Source: Alphaproteobacteria bacterium
GTDB taxonomy: Bacteria > Pseudomonadota > Alphaproteobacteria > Rickettsiales > SXRF01
Reading direction: 5' to 3'
Assembly (NCBI GenBank): GCA_025360605.1
Contig: JANYBV010000006.1
Coordinates: forward strand, 1-40,783
Length of the DNA: 40,783 nucleotides
Shown: positions 1-7,152 of the stretch, in pieces
How positions within the stretch are numbered: position 1 is the first letter of the stretch
Layout of the letters: each line of letters starts with the position of its first letter
Notes under the pieces: generated by a model
Told to the model about the DNA's origin: nothing
Databases searched by the model: none
What the model saw: only the letters and a program-made list of their open reading frames with translations
Translations under genes and position numbers: made by a program

Positions 1-376
1 TTGCATTCCCGCATAGCGCTTTGGCAGGAAGGAACCAAAGGGGGTATGGCAACATTGGCGGTGGCTGCGGCTTAGCGGGTGGTAGGCCCAGGCATTGCCG
101 AGCCGAACAACCGAAAGCCAAGGATATCCGCGGCTCGGCGCGGGATTCTGGCAAAAACGTGCAGTGTTTATGGCAAAAGGTGCACCGATTGTGGCAACCG
201 GTGCAAAGCGGGGAGGAAAGACCAGGTGGAAAGCGCTTCAAACCGCAGTACGGCCACAAGCGCAATTCACCGATTCTGTTAAAATGGATAACATGCAGGT
301 GCACCTAGTGTCGATATGAAATATTATGTTTATTCAGTTGGTTGATATGATATAAGGCTATTGAACCGATTGGTTG
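1..376. other. Intergenic or unresolved phage-side sequence
   Basis: No gene can be supported in these bases. Three overlapping plus-strand frames stay open through about 21-319, but none has a convincing ribosome binding site, recognisable domain or consistent coding character. The frame from base 1 ends at a TAG at 76-78 and could be the last 24 codons of a gene that starts outside the window. One GTG-started frame (79-282) encodes four closely spaced cysteines, which I could not tie to a family. The neighbouring gene to the right is on the minus strand and ends at 377. Confidence 0.4.
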
Positions 377-964
377 TCAGTGTGCGTCGCGGTTTGCCTT
401 GCCTAATGCCCTGAATGCATCGGTCAATTCGTCAAGCGCCTCACGCAACCGGATCATACCGTAACCTTTCCGCCAGCCGTGCGCCTGTTCGTAATCGATC
501 AGGCAGGCTTCCTTGCAGCAGATATCCTGAACCATATCCTGCGACATGCGGCTCAATTCCCGCATCACCCGCGTATGCGTGTGTATGGCGCTGATGATGC
601 TTTCCACAGGGTAGAGCGACATGTTGATGCTGGTCTGCACACGGATCGCATCCAGCGGCTTTGACATGCTCTGAAACGTCCGCTCGTAATTGCAGGCCAG
701 CCGGTCGGCGGCGCGGAACTGATCCTCGGTGATTCCGCGTCGGTAAGTTTCCGCGATGCCGCGATCCTCATCGATGCGGTACAGGCGGTGATATTTGTCG
801 ATAGGACGCTTATCGCGCACGCGCAGCGCATGGTTGCTCTGATCGGTCTTCACCCTCTCCAGGGCGTTCCTTGCAAGGAATTCAGGCGTCGGAGGGCAGC
901 CCACCGCCGCTGCCGCGTTCACCCCCTGCATGCCACTTTTTTGCTTCCGTTTGCGTTTGCTCAT
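377..964 (-). CDS. DUF6456-like phage protein
   Basis: A 195-aa protein with a very basic start (MSKRKRKQK). From about residue 70 it has the layout I associate with DUF6456, a domain of alphaproteobacterial regulators and phage proteins: a segment with EDQFRAADRLACNYERT, then a C-terminal part with a CC pair, YEQAHGWRKGYGMIRLREALDEL and a final helix. The biochemical role is unknown; DUF6456 is often found with helix-turn-helix regulators. It is the last gene of a leftward run, only two bases after the stop of the DUF1376 gene, whose end holds a GGAG ribosome binding site for it. No signal peptide or membrane segment is seen. The family call rests on remembered pattern only. Confidence 0.6.
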   Translation of the reverse strand: MSKRKRKQKSGMQGVNAAAAVGCPPTPEFLARNALERVKTDQSNHALRVRDKRPIDKYHRLYRIDEDRGIAETYRRGITEDQFRAADRLACNYERTFQSMSKPLDAIRVQTSINMSLYPVESIISAIHTHTRVMRELSRMSQDMVQDICCKEACLIDYEQAHGWRKGYGMIRLREALDELTDAFRALGKANRDAH

Positions 965-966
965 CG

Positions 967-1797
967 TTATTTCTCCTTTGTTGATTTTTTGCGTGCGTAA
1001 ACCTCGTGCGCGAAATAGCGCCAGCTTTTCGGCGGGTCGGTGGTGCTGTGCACGCGGCTCTTCAGCACGGCTTCGACGGTTGGCAGGATATGGGTGAAAA
1101 GGTCGCAGCCATTGTCAATCCAGCCCAGGACGATCTGGTAATCGCCGGGCGGATGCAGTTTGTGCTTTTCGAATACCGCGATGGCCTGGTTGACAAAACG
1201 CGCCGCACGCTCCTCGGATTCGGGTTTTGCACAGGAATTGCCGCCGCTATCCTCTAGAAGTCTAAAATTATTATTTTTATCTGATCTGGATTTAGATTGA
1301 TCTAAAGCGCGCGCGAGCGCATGCGCGACGCCGCCCTCCGGCACGTTGGCAAAATCATGAAATTCCTCGTTATTTTCTGCATCGCCATTTCCGTTTCCTG
1401 ATTTATCCACATAGGGGGTAGCCCCTGGGGTAGCTGGGTGGGTCACCAGGGGAGTAGCCCCTGGGGTTATCTGGGGGGCAACCCCAGGGGCGCCGGATTT
1501 CAATTCCCTCTTTTTCCCCGACGAAAAAGCGTACTCGACGCGCAGCTTATTCTGCGTGAGAAAGCCCGGCGAATCTTCGATCAGGTACGCCATGATCTGC
1601 GGCTTCACTTTCAGCCATTTGTTAAGATTGATCGGCATTGCCCTGGCGATATATTTGTCATCGCTGTTTATTTTCCCGCCGTGCTTCCACATGGTGCAGA
1701 GCAGCCGCATGTAAACGCCTTGCTCTTCCATCGTCAGGTTGAGCGTGTCCTTGCAGTACGAGTCCGGATAAAACCGCATATATGAGGGGGCTGGCAT
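967..1797 (-). CDS. DUF1376/YdaU-like phage replication protein
   Basis: A 276-aa protein whose first 100 residues match DUF1376 (YdaU): it opens MPAPSYMRFYPDSY and continues with DTLNLTMEEQGVYMRLLCTMW. These proteins sit in the replication module of many prophages and are thought to load or initiate replication, sometimes with a DnaT-like C-terminal part. Here residues about 101-135 form a low-complexity Gly/Ala/Thr/Pro linker encoded by a repeat-rich stretch (see 1418-1490). The C-terminal 80 residues look helical. It is the third gene of the leftward early operon, 10 bases after the TSCPD-like gene. The role in replication is inferred from family and position. Confidence 0.7.
   Translation of the reverse strand: MPAPSYMRFYPDSYCKDTLNLTMEEQGVYMRLLCTMWKHGGKINSDDKYIARAMPINLNKWLKVKPQIMAYLIEDSPGFLTQNKLRVEYAFSSGKKRELKSGAPGVAPQITPGATPLVTHPATPGATPYVDKSGNGNGDAENNEEFHDFANVPEGGVAHALARALDQSKSRSDKNNNFRLLEDSGGNSCAKPESEERAARFVNQAIAVFEKHKLHPPGDYQIVLGWIDNGCDLFTHILPTVEAVLKSRVHSTTDPPKSWRYFAHEVYARKKSTKEK
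1418..1490. repeat. GC-rich repeats inside the replication gene (possible origin)
   Basis: GTAGCCCCTGGGGT occurs exactly at 1418-1431 and 1454-1467, 36 bases apart. A related inverted copy containing ACCCCAGGGG lies at 1481-1490. The core CCCCTGGGG is palindromic. The repeats encode the PGATP-rich linker of the DUF1376-like protein. Lambda keeps its origin iterons in the same place, inside the linker region of gene O, so a phage origin is possible. Codon-level repeat expansion is the simpler alternative. Confidence 0.4.
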
Positions 1798-1807
1798 AAA
1801 GCTCGCT

Positions 1808-2119
1808 TCAGGAACTTTGTGCCAGTTGCAGGATAATCTCGCCGATGATGGATTCCGCGCCGCCGTCTGTTTTCCGCTGAATCAGTTCGGTTAATGTTTC
1901 AATGCTGACATACCGCTGCAGCAGTTCATTCACCAGAGCGCAGCCGTCGAGCGCGATAAAGGATAAAGCGCTGCCACTGCGGGGGCCGGTGAGAGTGACT
2001 TCCCTGTAGCGGCCATCCGGATGCATGCCCACTGTCAGCTGGTAACGGGAGTTCCAGTATACGAATTCCACGGTATTATTATGCCAGCGGGATTGAAAAG
2101 GTTGGTCGTCATCATTCAT
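1808..2119 (-). CDS. TSCPD-domain-like small phage protein
   Basis: A 103-aa protein with the pattern of a TSCPD-like domain, named after the C-terminal segment of some ribonucleotide reductases. Visible elements are TVGMHPDGRYREVTLTGP, then GSALSFIALDGCALVNELLQ, then a helix and a stretch ending GEIILQLAQ. Small stand-alone versions occur in alphaproteobacterial phages next to DUF1376 and DUF6456 genes. The classic reductase cysteines are not conserved here, so catalysis is unlikely and function is unknown. The start overlaps the stop of the Cro-like gene (bases 2116-2119, ATGA), so the two are probably translationally coupled. Confidence 0.55.
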   Translation of the reverse strand: MNDDDQPFQSRWHNNTVEFVYWNSRYQLTVGMHPDGRYREVTLTGPRSGSALSFIALDGCALVNELLQRYVSIETLTELIQRKTDGGAESIIGEIILQLAQSS

Positions 2120-2424
2120 ACGGGACTCCTTTCCTTCAGTTCATCAAGCGCCAGCGCGGCAATGCGCTTGATTGTCCTGCGGTGATCACGAGATTTGACG
2201 CCCTCGATGAATTGATTGATATCCGCCGGAACAGTCTCCAGATCGTAGAAGTCGTCAGGGCGCACAGCGCCCATCGTGATGAAGAAAATGCGCACGATGA
2301 CCTTGGGATCGAGCACGCGGCCATGTTTGAGATGCCGGTTGATGGTGGCGACCGAATAGCCGACCAGGGCGGAAAGCTCCGTCTGAGTCATGCCAGTGAG
2401 TTCTAACCATTGATCTAATTTCAT
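2116..2424 (-). CDS. Cro-like helix-turn-helix regulator
   Basis: A 102-aa protein with an N-terminal XRE/Cro helix-turn-helix: MTQTELSALVGYSVATINRHLKHG at about residues 12-35 gives helices 2 and 3. The rest is short and helical with no peptidase domain, as expected for Cro-type rather than cleavable CI-type regulators. It is the first gene of the leftward operon and is transcribed away from the repressor at 2519. The gap between them holds two palindromes. A TTGACA box for its own leftward promoter (plus-strand bases 2456-2461, read on the minus strand) lies in the loop of the first palindrome. By position it is the likely switch to early lytic expression. Confidence 0.7.
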   Translation of the reverse strand: MKLDQWLELTGMTQTELSALVGYSVATINRHLKHGRVLDPKVIVRIFFITMGAVRPDDFYDLETVPADINQFIEGVKSRDHRRTIKRIAALALDELKERSPV

Positions 2425-2445
2425 AGTGCGATAGTTCGCTCTTAA

Positions 2446-2474
2446 TGCAATTATTTGTCAATGGAATAATTGCA
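2446..2474. promoter_or_regulatory. Operator type A, copy 1
   Basis: A perfect 10-base inverted repeat TGCAATTATT / AATAATTGCA separated by 9 bases, between the divergent Cro-like and repressor genes. The 9-base loop contains the minus-strand TTGACA of the leftward promoter. A sister site with the same arm length and loop size is at 3167-3195. Confidence 0.65.
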
Positions 2475-2491
2475 ATTAAAAATTGACAGTG

Positions 2492-2510
2492 TTTTACCGT
2501 TGCGGTAAAA
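2492..2510. promoter_or_regulatory. Operator type B, copy 1
   Basis: A perfect 8-base inverted repeat TTTTACCG / CGGTAAAA separated by TTG, just upstream of the repressor start at 2519. It falls between a TTGACA (2483-2488) and the TAAAAA at 2506-2511, so binding would block the repressor promoter. A second copy of the core TTACCG-N3-CGGTAA is at 3115-3129. Confidence 0.65.
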
Positions 2511-2518
2511 AGGTGGGC

Positions 2519-3103
2519 ATGAGCACAAATAACATTGCATATCTCCGCAGACGGCGGAATTTCACGCAGAAGCGGCTGGCCGACATGATCGGCATTCCCG
2601 CCTCGACGCTGAACCGTATCGAATCAGGGGAAACCGAGGGCTTTGAAAAGTACCGCGCCAAGCTCACAAAGGCGCTGGGCTGTAAGCCGGAAGAGCTTGA
2701 CGCGCCTGACTTTCAGCTGCCGTCAACGCTTGTGACCGGCTTCATCAAATACAAGACTTTCATTAAAGACATAGAGCGCAATGACGCCGAGCATGTCGAG
2801 GCGATCGCAGGACTGCCCGCTACCACGGAAGCCTTGGTAATCCGGACTTCCGACCTCATCAATTACCACGGCAGCAATGATCTGCTGTATTTCGATAGTG
2901 TGCCGCAAAGCAATGAGCGCCTGTTTCTTGATCGTGAATGCGTTGTCCAGCTTGATACTAAAAAGCGCGGAGAGAAGCTGCTGGCCTGGGTTACAAAAGC
3001 CTCCGGCGAAGGGAAATATATCCTTCACGCGCATATGTCGCCCATGATGTCGGACGTCAAAATTCTGGCGGCGCATCCCATCCTCCATATTAAACGCTCC
3101 TAA
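2519..3103 (+). CDS. CI-like phage repressor
   Basis: A 194-aa repressor. Residues about 5-65 form an XRE helix-turn-helix (IAYLRRRRNFTQKRLADMIG then ASTLNRIESGE). The C-terminal half has the size of an S24/LexA-type dimerisation domain, but I do not see the usual GDSM motif or a clear Ser-Lys pair, so RecA-stimulated self-cleavage may be lost. The start at 2519 is chosen over 2483 because AAGGTGG lies just before it and the longer frame would run through the operator at 2492-2510. It is divergent from the Cro-like gene and heads the rightward lysogeny module. Operators on both sides suggest control of its own gene and of the genes after it. Confidence 0.75.
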   Translation: MSTNNIAYLRRRRNFTQKRLADMIGIPASTLNRIESGETEGFEKYRAKLTKALGCKPEELDAPDFQLPSTLVTGFIKYKTFIKDIERNDAEHVEAIAGLPATTEALVIRTSDLINYHGSNDLLYFDSVPQSNERLFLDRECVVQLDTKKRGEKLLAWVTKASGEGKYILHAHMSPMMSDVKILAAHPILHIKRS

Positions 3104-3114
3104 GCCCTTTCTTT

Positions 3115-3129
3115 TTACCGGAACGGTAA
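3115..3129. promoter_or_regulatory. Operator type B, copy 2
   Basis: TTACCG-GAA-CGGTAA, a perfect 6-base inverted repeat with a 3-base spacer, 12 bases after the repressor stop. It matches the core of the operator at 2492-2510. It probably controls the small membrane protein and the genes that follow. Confidence 0.6.
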
Positions 3130-3166
3130 TAAACCGCTGATAAAGCGCAAAATATTTTTCCTTAAC

Positions 3167-3195
3167 TGCAATTTTTCTATGGACAAAAAATTGCA
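3167..3195. promoter_or_regulatory. Operator type A, copy 2
   Basis: A perfect 10-base inverted repeat TGCAATTTTT / AAAAATTGCA with a 9-base loop, about 54 bases before the start at 3249. Arm length, loop length and outer sequence are the same as the site at 2446-2474. The order of type A and type B sites is reversed relative to the first pair. Confidence 0.6.
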
Positions 3196-3248
3196 TTAGG
3201 TGTTACCAACTACAACCCATGAGCAACAATATGGGAGGAATAACACCA

Positions 3249-3464
3249 ATGCGTATCATCGAAAAGTTGCAGAATTGGCTTGCCAGGCTGACATGGAGGC
3301 AGGCCTTCCATCTCATAATAGCCATTACCTTATGCATGCTGTTCGCCTGTTTTATTGACTGGCTCATCATCAATCTCCTGAGCGGCTGCTGCGAGGGCGG
3401 CATATGCATTCCGGAGTGGCTGTATCCCCAATGCCGCAATGATGGAGGCTTCCATGCTGAATGA
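3249..3464 (+). CDS. Small single-pass membrane protein in the lysogeny module
   Basis: A 71-aa protein opening MRIIEKLQNWLARLTWRQ. One hydrophobic segment at about residues 20-44 (HLIIAITLCMLFACFIDWLIINLL) is followed by a cysteine-rich tail (GCCEGG, QCRN). The start at 3249 is preferred to the ATG at 3219 because GGAGG lies at 3234-3238 with good spacing. It lies between the repressor and a second XRE regulator and overlaps the latter by 11 bases. I do not recognise the family. Superinfection exclusion is a possible role for a small membrane protein expressed in a lysogen, but that is only positional inference. Confidence 0.55.
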   Translation: MRIIEKLQNWLARLTWRQAFHLIIAITLCMLFACFIDWLIINLLSGCCEGGICIPEWLYPQCRNDGGFHAE

Positions 3465-3816
3465 AGCCGATGTGAATGAATATATCGCGCGCCAGCTGCG
3501 GGCGCTTCGCACCACCAGCGGCTTGAGCCAGACCAGGCTCGGACGCAAAATGAACATGTCGCCGCAGCAGGTGCAGAAATACGAGTGGGGCATCAATCGC
3601 GTGTCGATTGTCAGGCTCATGCAATACGCCGAAGCGTTCGATGTGCCGGTGACGCTTTTTTTTCCTAACGGAGACAAGCATTCTTCTTATGAGCCGGTGC
3701 CGCCACTGACGATACGCTTTATCCGCCTGATCAATAAAATCGACCCGAAGCATTATGATCAGGTTTATGCGGCGCTGAAAGCGATCGCCAGGCTTTCCGA
3801 TAGAGGCGGCATATGA
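3454..3816 (+). CDS. XRE-family transcriptional regulator
   Basis: A 120-aa DNA-binding protein with a clear XRE helix-turn-helix: LRALRTTSGLSQTRLGRKM followed by MSPQQVQKYEWGINRVS at about residues 12-50. The remainder is a short helical tail. The start at 3454 is supported by GGAGG at 3443-3447; an upstream ATG at 3439 is less well placed. This layout resembles small stand-alone alphaproteobacterial regulators. It overlaps the membrane protein gene before it and the excisionase-like gene after it (ATGA at 3813-3816), so all three are probably one transcript. It could be the second ligand of the paired operators. Confidence 0.75.
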   Translation: MLNEADVNEYIARQLRALRTTSGLSQTRLGRKMNMSPQQVQKYEWGINRVSIVRLMQYAEAFDVPVTLFFPNGDKHSSYEPVPPLTIRFIRLINKIDPKHYDQVYAALKAIARLSDRGGI

Positions 3817-4136
3817 AAACGGTCAACCTGGAGGCGCTCTCGCCGAAAGATATCACCGCCATCATCGATGCCGTGCATCGCTATCTGACGCAGAACGGGC
3901 TGGCGATTATTACCGAGAATATATTTCTGAAGCCCGAAGCGCTGGCGCGCCGCTGGGAACTTTCGATCAGCTGCCTCAATCACTGGCGCTTCACCGGCGG
4001 CGGCCCGCATTACATCAAAACCGGGCCTGGCCCCAGAGCGCAGGTGCGTTATCCGCTTATGGGCAGCCACGGCGTCATGCAGTTTGAGGAGAGCAGATTA
4101 TATCATTCCACCACCCACGAATACGGACAGAGCTAA
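3813..4136 (+). CDS. Excisionase-like helix-turn-helix protein
   Basis: A 107-aa protein with a winged-helix segment of the MerR/AlpA/Xis type near residues 40-85: LKPEALARRWELSISCLNHW, then a wing with GGGPHYIKTG and QVRYPL. Such proteins bend DNA and direct excision, or activate the integrase, in P4-like and tRNA-integrated elements. It lies directly upstream of the integrase and overlaps the XRE gene by four bases. The assignment as recombination directionality factor is inferred from fold and position; a transcriptional regulator is the alternative. Confidence 0.6.
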   Translation: MKTVNLEALSPKDITAIIDAVHRYLTQNGLAIITENIFLKPEALARRWELSISCLNHWRFTGGGPHYIKTGPGPRAQVRYPLMGSHGVMQFEESRLYHSTTHEYGQS

Positions 4137-4236
4137 CGCTGTAATCGCCTGCTTTACTTGAAAAATATAGATGATTGAGTTGATTAAAAGAGTGTTTCGA
4201 GCGGTCATGTCAGTAGCCTAACCAACGGAGGTAACT

Positions 4237-5475
4237 ATGGCGGAAAAAATAACCAAGCGCGTGGTGGATGCGCATGAGCCGACCGGAAAGCTGGATTTTA
4301 TCTGGGATACGGAAGTGAAAGGCTTCGGGCTGGTCATAACGCCCGCAGGTTCAAAATCGTTCATTCTGAATTACCGAAACCAGGATAACAGGTCGCGGCG
4401 CAAGACCATCGGTAAATACGGCCACCTTACAGTTGAGCAGGCGCGTGAAATCGCAAAGGAATTATGTTACCGGATTGCCAGGGGCGAAGATCCGGTCGGA
4501 CAAGATGAACTGCAGCGCAAGCAGCCCACGTTCAAAGAGGTCGCGGAGAAATTCATGGAGGAACACAGCGCGGTGCGCAATCGGCCTGCGACGCATGAGA
4601 GCAACCGCCAGGTACTCAATAATATGCTGCTGCCGCATTTCGGGCGCATGAAGGTACGTTCTATCGAGCGGAAAGATATCGCAGATTTTCTTTCGCGGAA
4701 TAAAGCGCGGCCAATCGGTGCCAACCGTTCGCTTGCAACCATGTCGTCCATTATGAGCAAATCGGAATTATGGGGATACCGCGACCGCAACACTAATCCG
4801 TGCTTCAAAGCGGAACGCTATCCGGAGAATCGGCGCGAGCGGTTTCTGAGTTCTGAAGAATTCGCCGCGCTCGATGCCGCTATGCAGAGGGCGGAAAGGA
4901 ATTTATCTGAAAGCCCTCATATCATGGCGATGATACGGATCATGATGCATACCGGTTGCCGTCCCGGCGAGGCGCGGTTTCTCAAATGGGAATATGTCGA
5001 TCTTGAAAATAAAGTTTTCCGGTTGCCGAAAGAAGCGACGAAGGAAAAGCGCCCGAAGACGCTATTCATTACACCATATCTTGAGAATGTGTTGCGCGGC
5101 CTGAAGCGGATGGAAGGCAACCCGTATGTGATAGTGAGCGAACGTAACGATGGCAGGGCTATCGCTGACGTGAAAAAGCCGTGGGACAGAATCAAGCGCG
5201 CCGCAGGCATTACCAGTGAGCTTCATCTACATGATTTGCGCCACAGTCACGCCAGCATGGCTAATGCGCTCGGTTACTCGCTGCCGATGATCGGTGCCTT
5301 ACTCGGCCATACTCAGGCGCAGACAACTTTACGGTATGCGCATCTAGCGACAGACCATCTGCGCAAGGCGGCGCACGACATCAGCAATGCCATCGCCGCC
5401 TCTACGCCGAAGCTGCCGGAACCACCCGCACCGGATACGCAAAATATTCCAAGAATACGAATCGTGAAACACTGA
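4237..5475 (+). CDS. int: P4-type tyrosine integrase
   Basis: A 412-aa site-specific recombinase. The N-terminal 90 residues form the DUF4102 arm-DNA-binding domain (FIWDTEVKGFGLVITPAGSK). A SAM-like core-binding domain spans about 95-195. The catalytic domain shows Arg242 (GCRPGEA), His332 and Arg335 (HDLRHSHA), His358 (GHTQ) and nucleophile Tyr367 (LRYAH), so the active site looks complete. Family members integrate into tRNA genes, which fits the tRNA-Thr 3' fragment 5.7 kb downstream. A GGAGG (4228-4232) lies before the ATG. The cargo genes lie between it and the right junction, as in many prophages with lysogenic-conversion genes. Confidence 0.92.
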   Translation: MAEKITKRVVDAHEPTGKLDFIWDTEVKGFGLVITPAGSKSFILNYRNQDNRSRRKTIGKYGHLTVEQAREIAKELCYRIARGEDPVGQDELQRKQPTFKEVAEKFMEEHSAVRNRPATHESNRQVLNNMLLPHFGRMKVRSIERKDIADFLSRNKARPIGANRSLATMSSIMSKSELWGYRDRNTNPCFKAERYPENRRERFLSSEEFAALDAAMQRAERNLSESPHIMAMIRIMMHTGCRPGEARFLKWEYVDLENKVFRLPKEATKEKRPKTLFITPYLENVLRGLKRMEGNPYVIVSERNDGRAIADVKKPWDRIKRAAGITSELHLHDLRHSHASMANALGYSLPMIGALLGHTQAQTTLRYAHLATDHLRKAAHDISNAIAASTPKLPEPPAPDTQNIPRIRIVKH

Positions 5476-5482
5476 TAAATTC

Positions 5483-5653
5483 TCAATCCCTGATCTTGTC
5501 GCCTTCCATCAGCGGCTCAAAATCATCACACCCTTTTTCTGAAGTGGGGGAAAAGCTGCCATAGGTCTGCAGGGGATCGGGTATTGCCATAAAGCGGTAA
5601 CAAATTCGTTTAACCGGACATTCCTCGCGGTCACACATAGAGATATCGGGCAT
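5483..5653 (-). CDS. Small four-cysteine phage protein (56 aa)
   Basis: A 56-aa frame opening MPDISMCDREECPVKRIC. Cysteines are at residues 7, 12, 18 and 42, the last in GCDDFEP, and there is a conserved-looking middle CYRFMAIPDPLQTYGSF. I recognise the general pattern of small phage or island proteins that open MPDISMC, continue with CP and CYR and end with a Cys/Asp/Phe segment. They probably bind a metal, but function is unknown. It is convergent with the integrase, with 7 bases between the two stops. A purine-rich AGGCAGG lies before the ATG. Confidence 0.6.
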   Translation of the reverse strand: MPDISMCDREECPVKRICYRFMAIPDPLQTYGSFSPTSEKGCDDFEPLMEGDKIRD

Positions 5654-5746
5654 TTTTACCTGCCTTTCCTATTGAAGCAAAAGGATTTTTTACTTGATAT
5701 GAACCTAGGCGTCAGCCATTAACATACTGTTCTTGCTAAATCAACT

Positions 5747-5791
5747 AGAATGTCGTATATTTGTAACTATAGGATGTCGTGTATTTACAAG
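5747..5791. promoter_or_regulatory. Direct repeats in the AbiE promoter
   Basis: Two imperfect 21-base direct repeats start at 5747 and 5771, 24 bases apart, with 16 of 21 positions identical (core ATGTCGTRTATTT). They lie 19 bases before the antitoxin start. AbiEi antitoxins autoregulate by binding repeats in their promoter, so these are the likely operators. Confidence 0.5.
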
Positions 5792-5809
5792 TTAAGGGAT
5801 TTATAAAAT

Positions 5810-6226
5810 ATGCCAAAATACAATACATTGGAACGAAAAATAGCCACCCGTATTTCCCGCCAGAAATCCGCTGTTGTTATGCGCGAGGATTTTGACGATT
5901 TGGGCGGCTACGATCAGGTAGGACGGACGTTACGCCAGCTTGCGGCCAAGGGTGTGATCGTGAAGATCGGGTACGGATTGTATGCTAGGGCGAAGCCTTC
6001 TTATTTTTCGGGAAAACTTATTCCGGAAAAACCCATGCCGGAAATAGCAAGAGAAGCACTGGGACGTCTCGGCGTAGAAATATTTCCCTCCACTCTGGAA
6101 AGAGCATACATTGAAAAAAGAACCAATCAGGTACTGACAGGTCGCGTAATCGGCGTTAAAGACCGCATCAGCCGTAAAATCGGATATAATGGAACCTATG
6201 TCAGCTATGAACGCCTCTCCAGATAA
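5810..6226 (+). CDS. AbiEi-family antitoxin (DUF6088-like)
   Basis: A 138-aa protein with an N-terminal winged-helix (YNTLERKIATRISRQKSAVV, then GGYDQVGRTLRQLAAKGVIVKIGYGLYAR), the layout of AbiEi/DUF6088 antitoxins. The C-terminal part has a beta-rich stretch. It would repress its own promoter and neutralise the AbiEii toxin of the type IV AbiE system. It overlaps the toxin gene by 38 bases, which is typical of this pair. Direct repeats upstream at 5747-5791 look like its operators. Confidence is high because of the partner gene. Confidence 0.8.
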   Translation: MPKYNTLERKIATRISRQKSAVVMREDFDDLGGYDQVGRTLRQLAAKGVIVKIGYGLYARAKPSYFSGKLIPEKPMPEIAREALGRLGVEIFPSTLERAYIEKRTNQVLTGRVIGVKDRISRKIGYNGTYVSYERLSR

Positions 6227-7139
6227 AACATCATTTGAGAATGCGGCAGAAGAATTAGGAATCCCTCCTTTCATGCTGGAAAAGGATTGGCATGTCACGC
6301 AGGTACTGGCGTTTCTTTCTCGTCTCGATCATCCTGGCTTTGAGATTGTTTTTTCCGGCGGCACGGCGCTTTCAAAAGCGCACAGGCTGATCCAGCGGTT
6401 CTCGGAAGACATCGATTTTCGCGTGATCGCTGCCGGAGATTCACCCAGCCGCAATGTGCTTTCCGGCTTCAAGAACGCGGTAGTGGATGCGTTGCGCCAC
6501 GCCGGGTTCAATATCGGTGAGGAAGCGGTGCGCGCCAGGGACGCCAACAGGTTCTTCGCCGTTGATATCGATTATGCCACGCATTTTACACCTACAGACG
6601 GATTGCGGCCGCATATCCAAGTAGAGGTGACCGTGCATAGCCCCCAGCTTCCGGTGGTATATCTGCCGGTACAATCGTTTCTGGCAGAGCTTATGCAAAA
6701 GCCGCCGGAGGTGGAGCGTATTGCTTGCATGATGCCGGTTGAGAATGCTGCCGATAAATTAAGCGCGCTCGCCTGGCGCATACCCGATCGCGTGCGCGGC
6801 GACCAATATGATGATCCGGCGATCGTGAGGCATATCCACGACCTGGCCGCGCTCGAAACCATTGCGACTCACGATGCGCGCTTCCCCGGCATGGTTCTCG
6901 CTGCCATGCAGCGCGACAGCACGCGCCCGAAAAACCATGCTACCTTCACCGCGTTGTCGAATGCGGAAAAATTCTCATTGCTGTTTGATACCCTTACCGG
7001 AGATGCAGATTACGCCAAGGAGTTTGATTTGTTTGTCTACGATGTTTCCTACGCGCCGGAAGGAACGGAGCCGAATTTCGCTGCGGCGATGGAAGCCTTG
7101 AAACGGTTGGCAAAACGCGTCTTAGATGCGGAGAATTGA
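6189..7139 (+). CDS. AbiEii-family nucleotidyltransferase toxin
   Basis: A 316-aa protein of the AbiEii/COG2253 nucleotidyltransferase family. The N-terminal half shows a signature FSGGTALSKAH (about residues 55-65) and SEDIDFRV (72-79), giving the metal-binding Asp pair. A conserved middle segment PVENAADKLSALAWR (about 180-194) is the usual third motif. AbiEii toxins transfer nucleotides to tRNA or other targets and arrest growth, often as phage defence. ATG codons at 6189, 6198 and 6207 are all possible starts; all overlap the antitoxin gene. All key motifs are present, so the toxin looks intact. Confidence 0.85.
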   Translation: MEPMSAMNASPDKTSFENAAEELGIPPFMLEKDWHVTQVLAFLSRLDHPGFEIVFSGGTALSKAHRLIQRFSEDIDFRVIAAGDSPSRNVLSGFKNAVVDALRHAGFNIGEEAVRARDANRFFAVDIDYATHFTPTDGLRPHIQVEVTVHSPQLPVVYLPVQSFLAELMQKPPEVERIACMMPVENAADKLSALAWRIPDRVRGDQYDDPAIVRHIHDLAALETIATHDARFPGMVLAAMQRDSTRPKNHATFTALSNAEKFSLLFDTLTGDADYAKEFDLFVYDVSYAPEGTEPNFAAAMEALKRLAKRVLDAEN

Positions 7140-7152
7140 GCCTGCCGCCGTG

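Noticed and set aside
21-319. Three overlapping plus-strand frames near the left edge
   Set aside because: They compete for the same bases, have no ribosome binding site or family pattern, and none is clearly coding.
2041-2065. Another GTAAC/CGAA pair in the TSCPD-like gene
   Set aside because: The spacer is 14 bases, not 16, and the site is inside a coding region without a gene start nearby.
2483-2518. N-terminal extension of the phage repressor
   Set aside because: The extra codons cover the promoter and the type B operator; AAGGTGG precedes the ATG at 2519.
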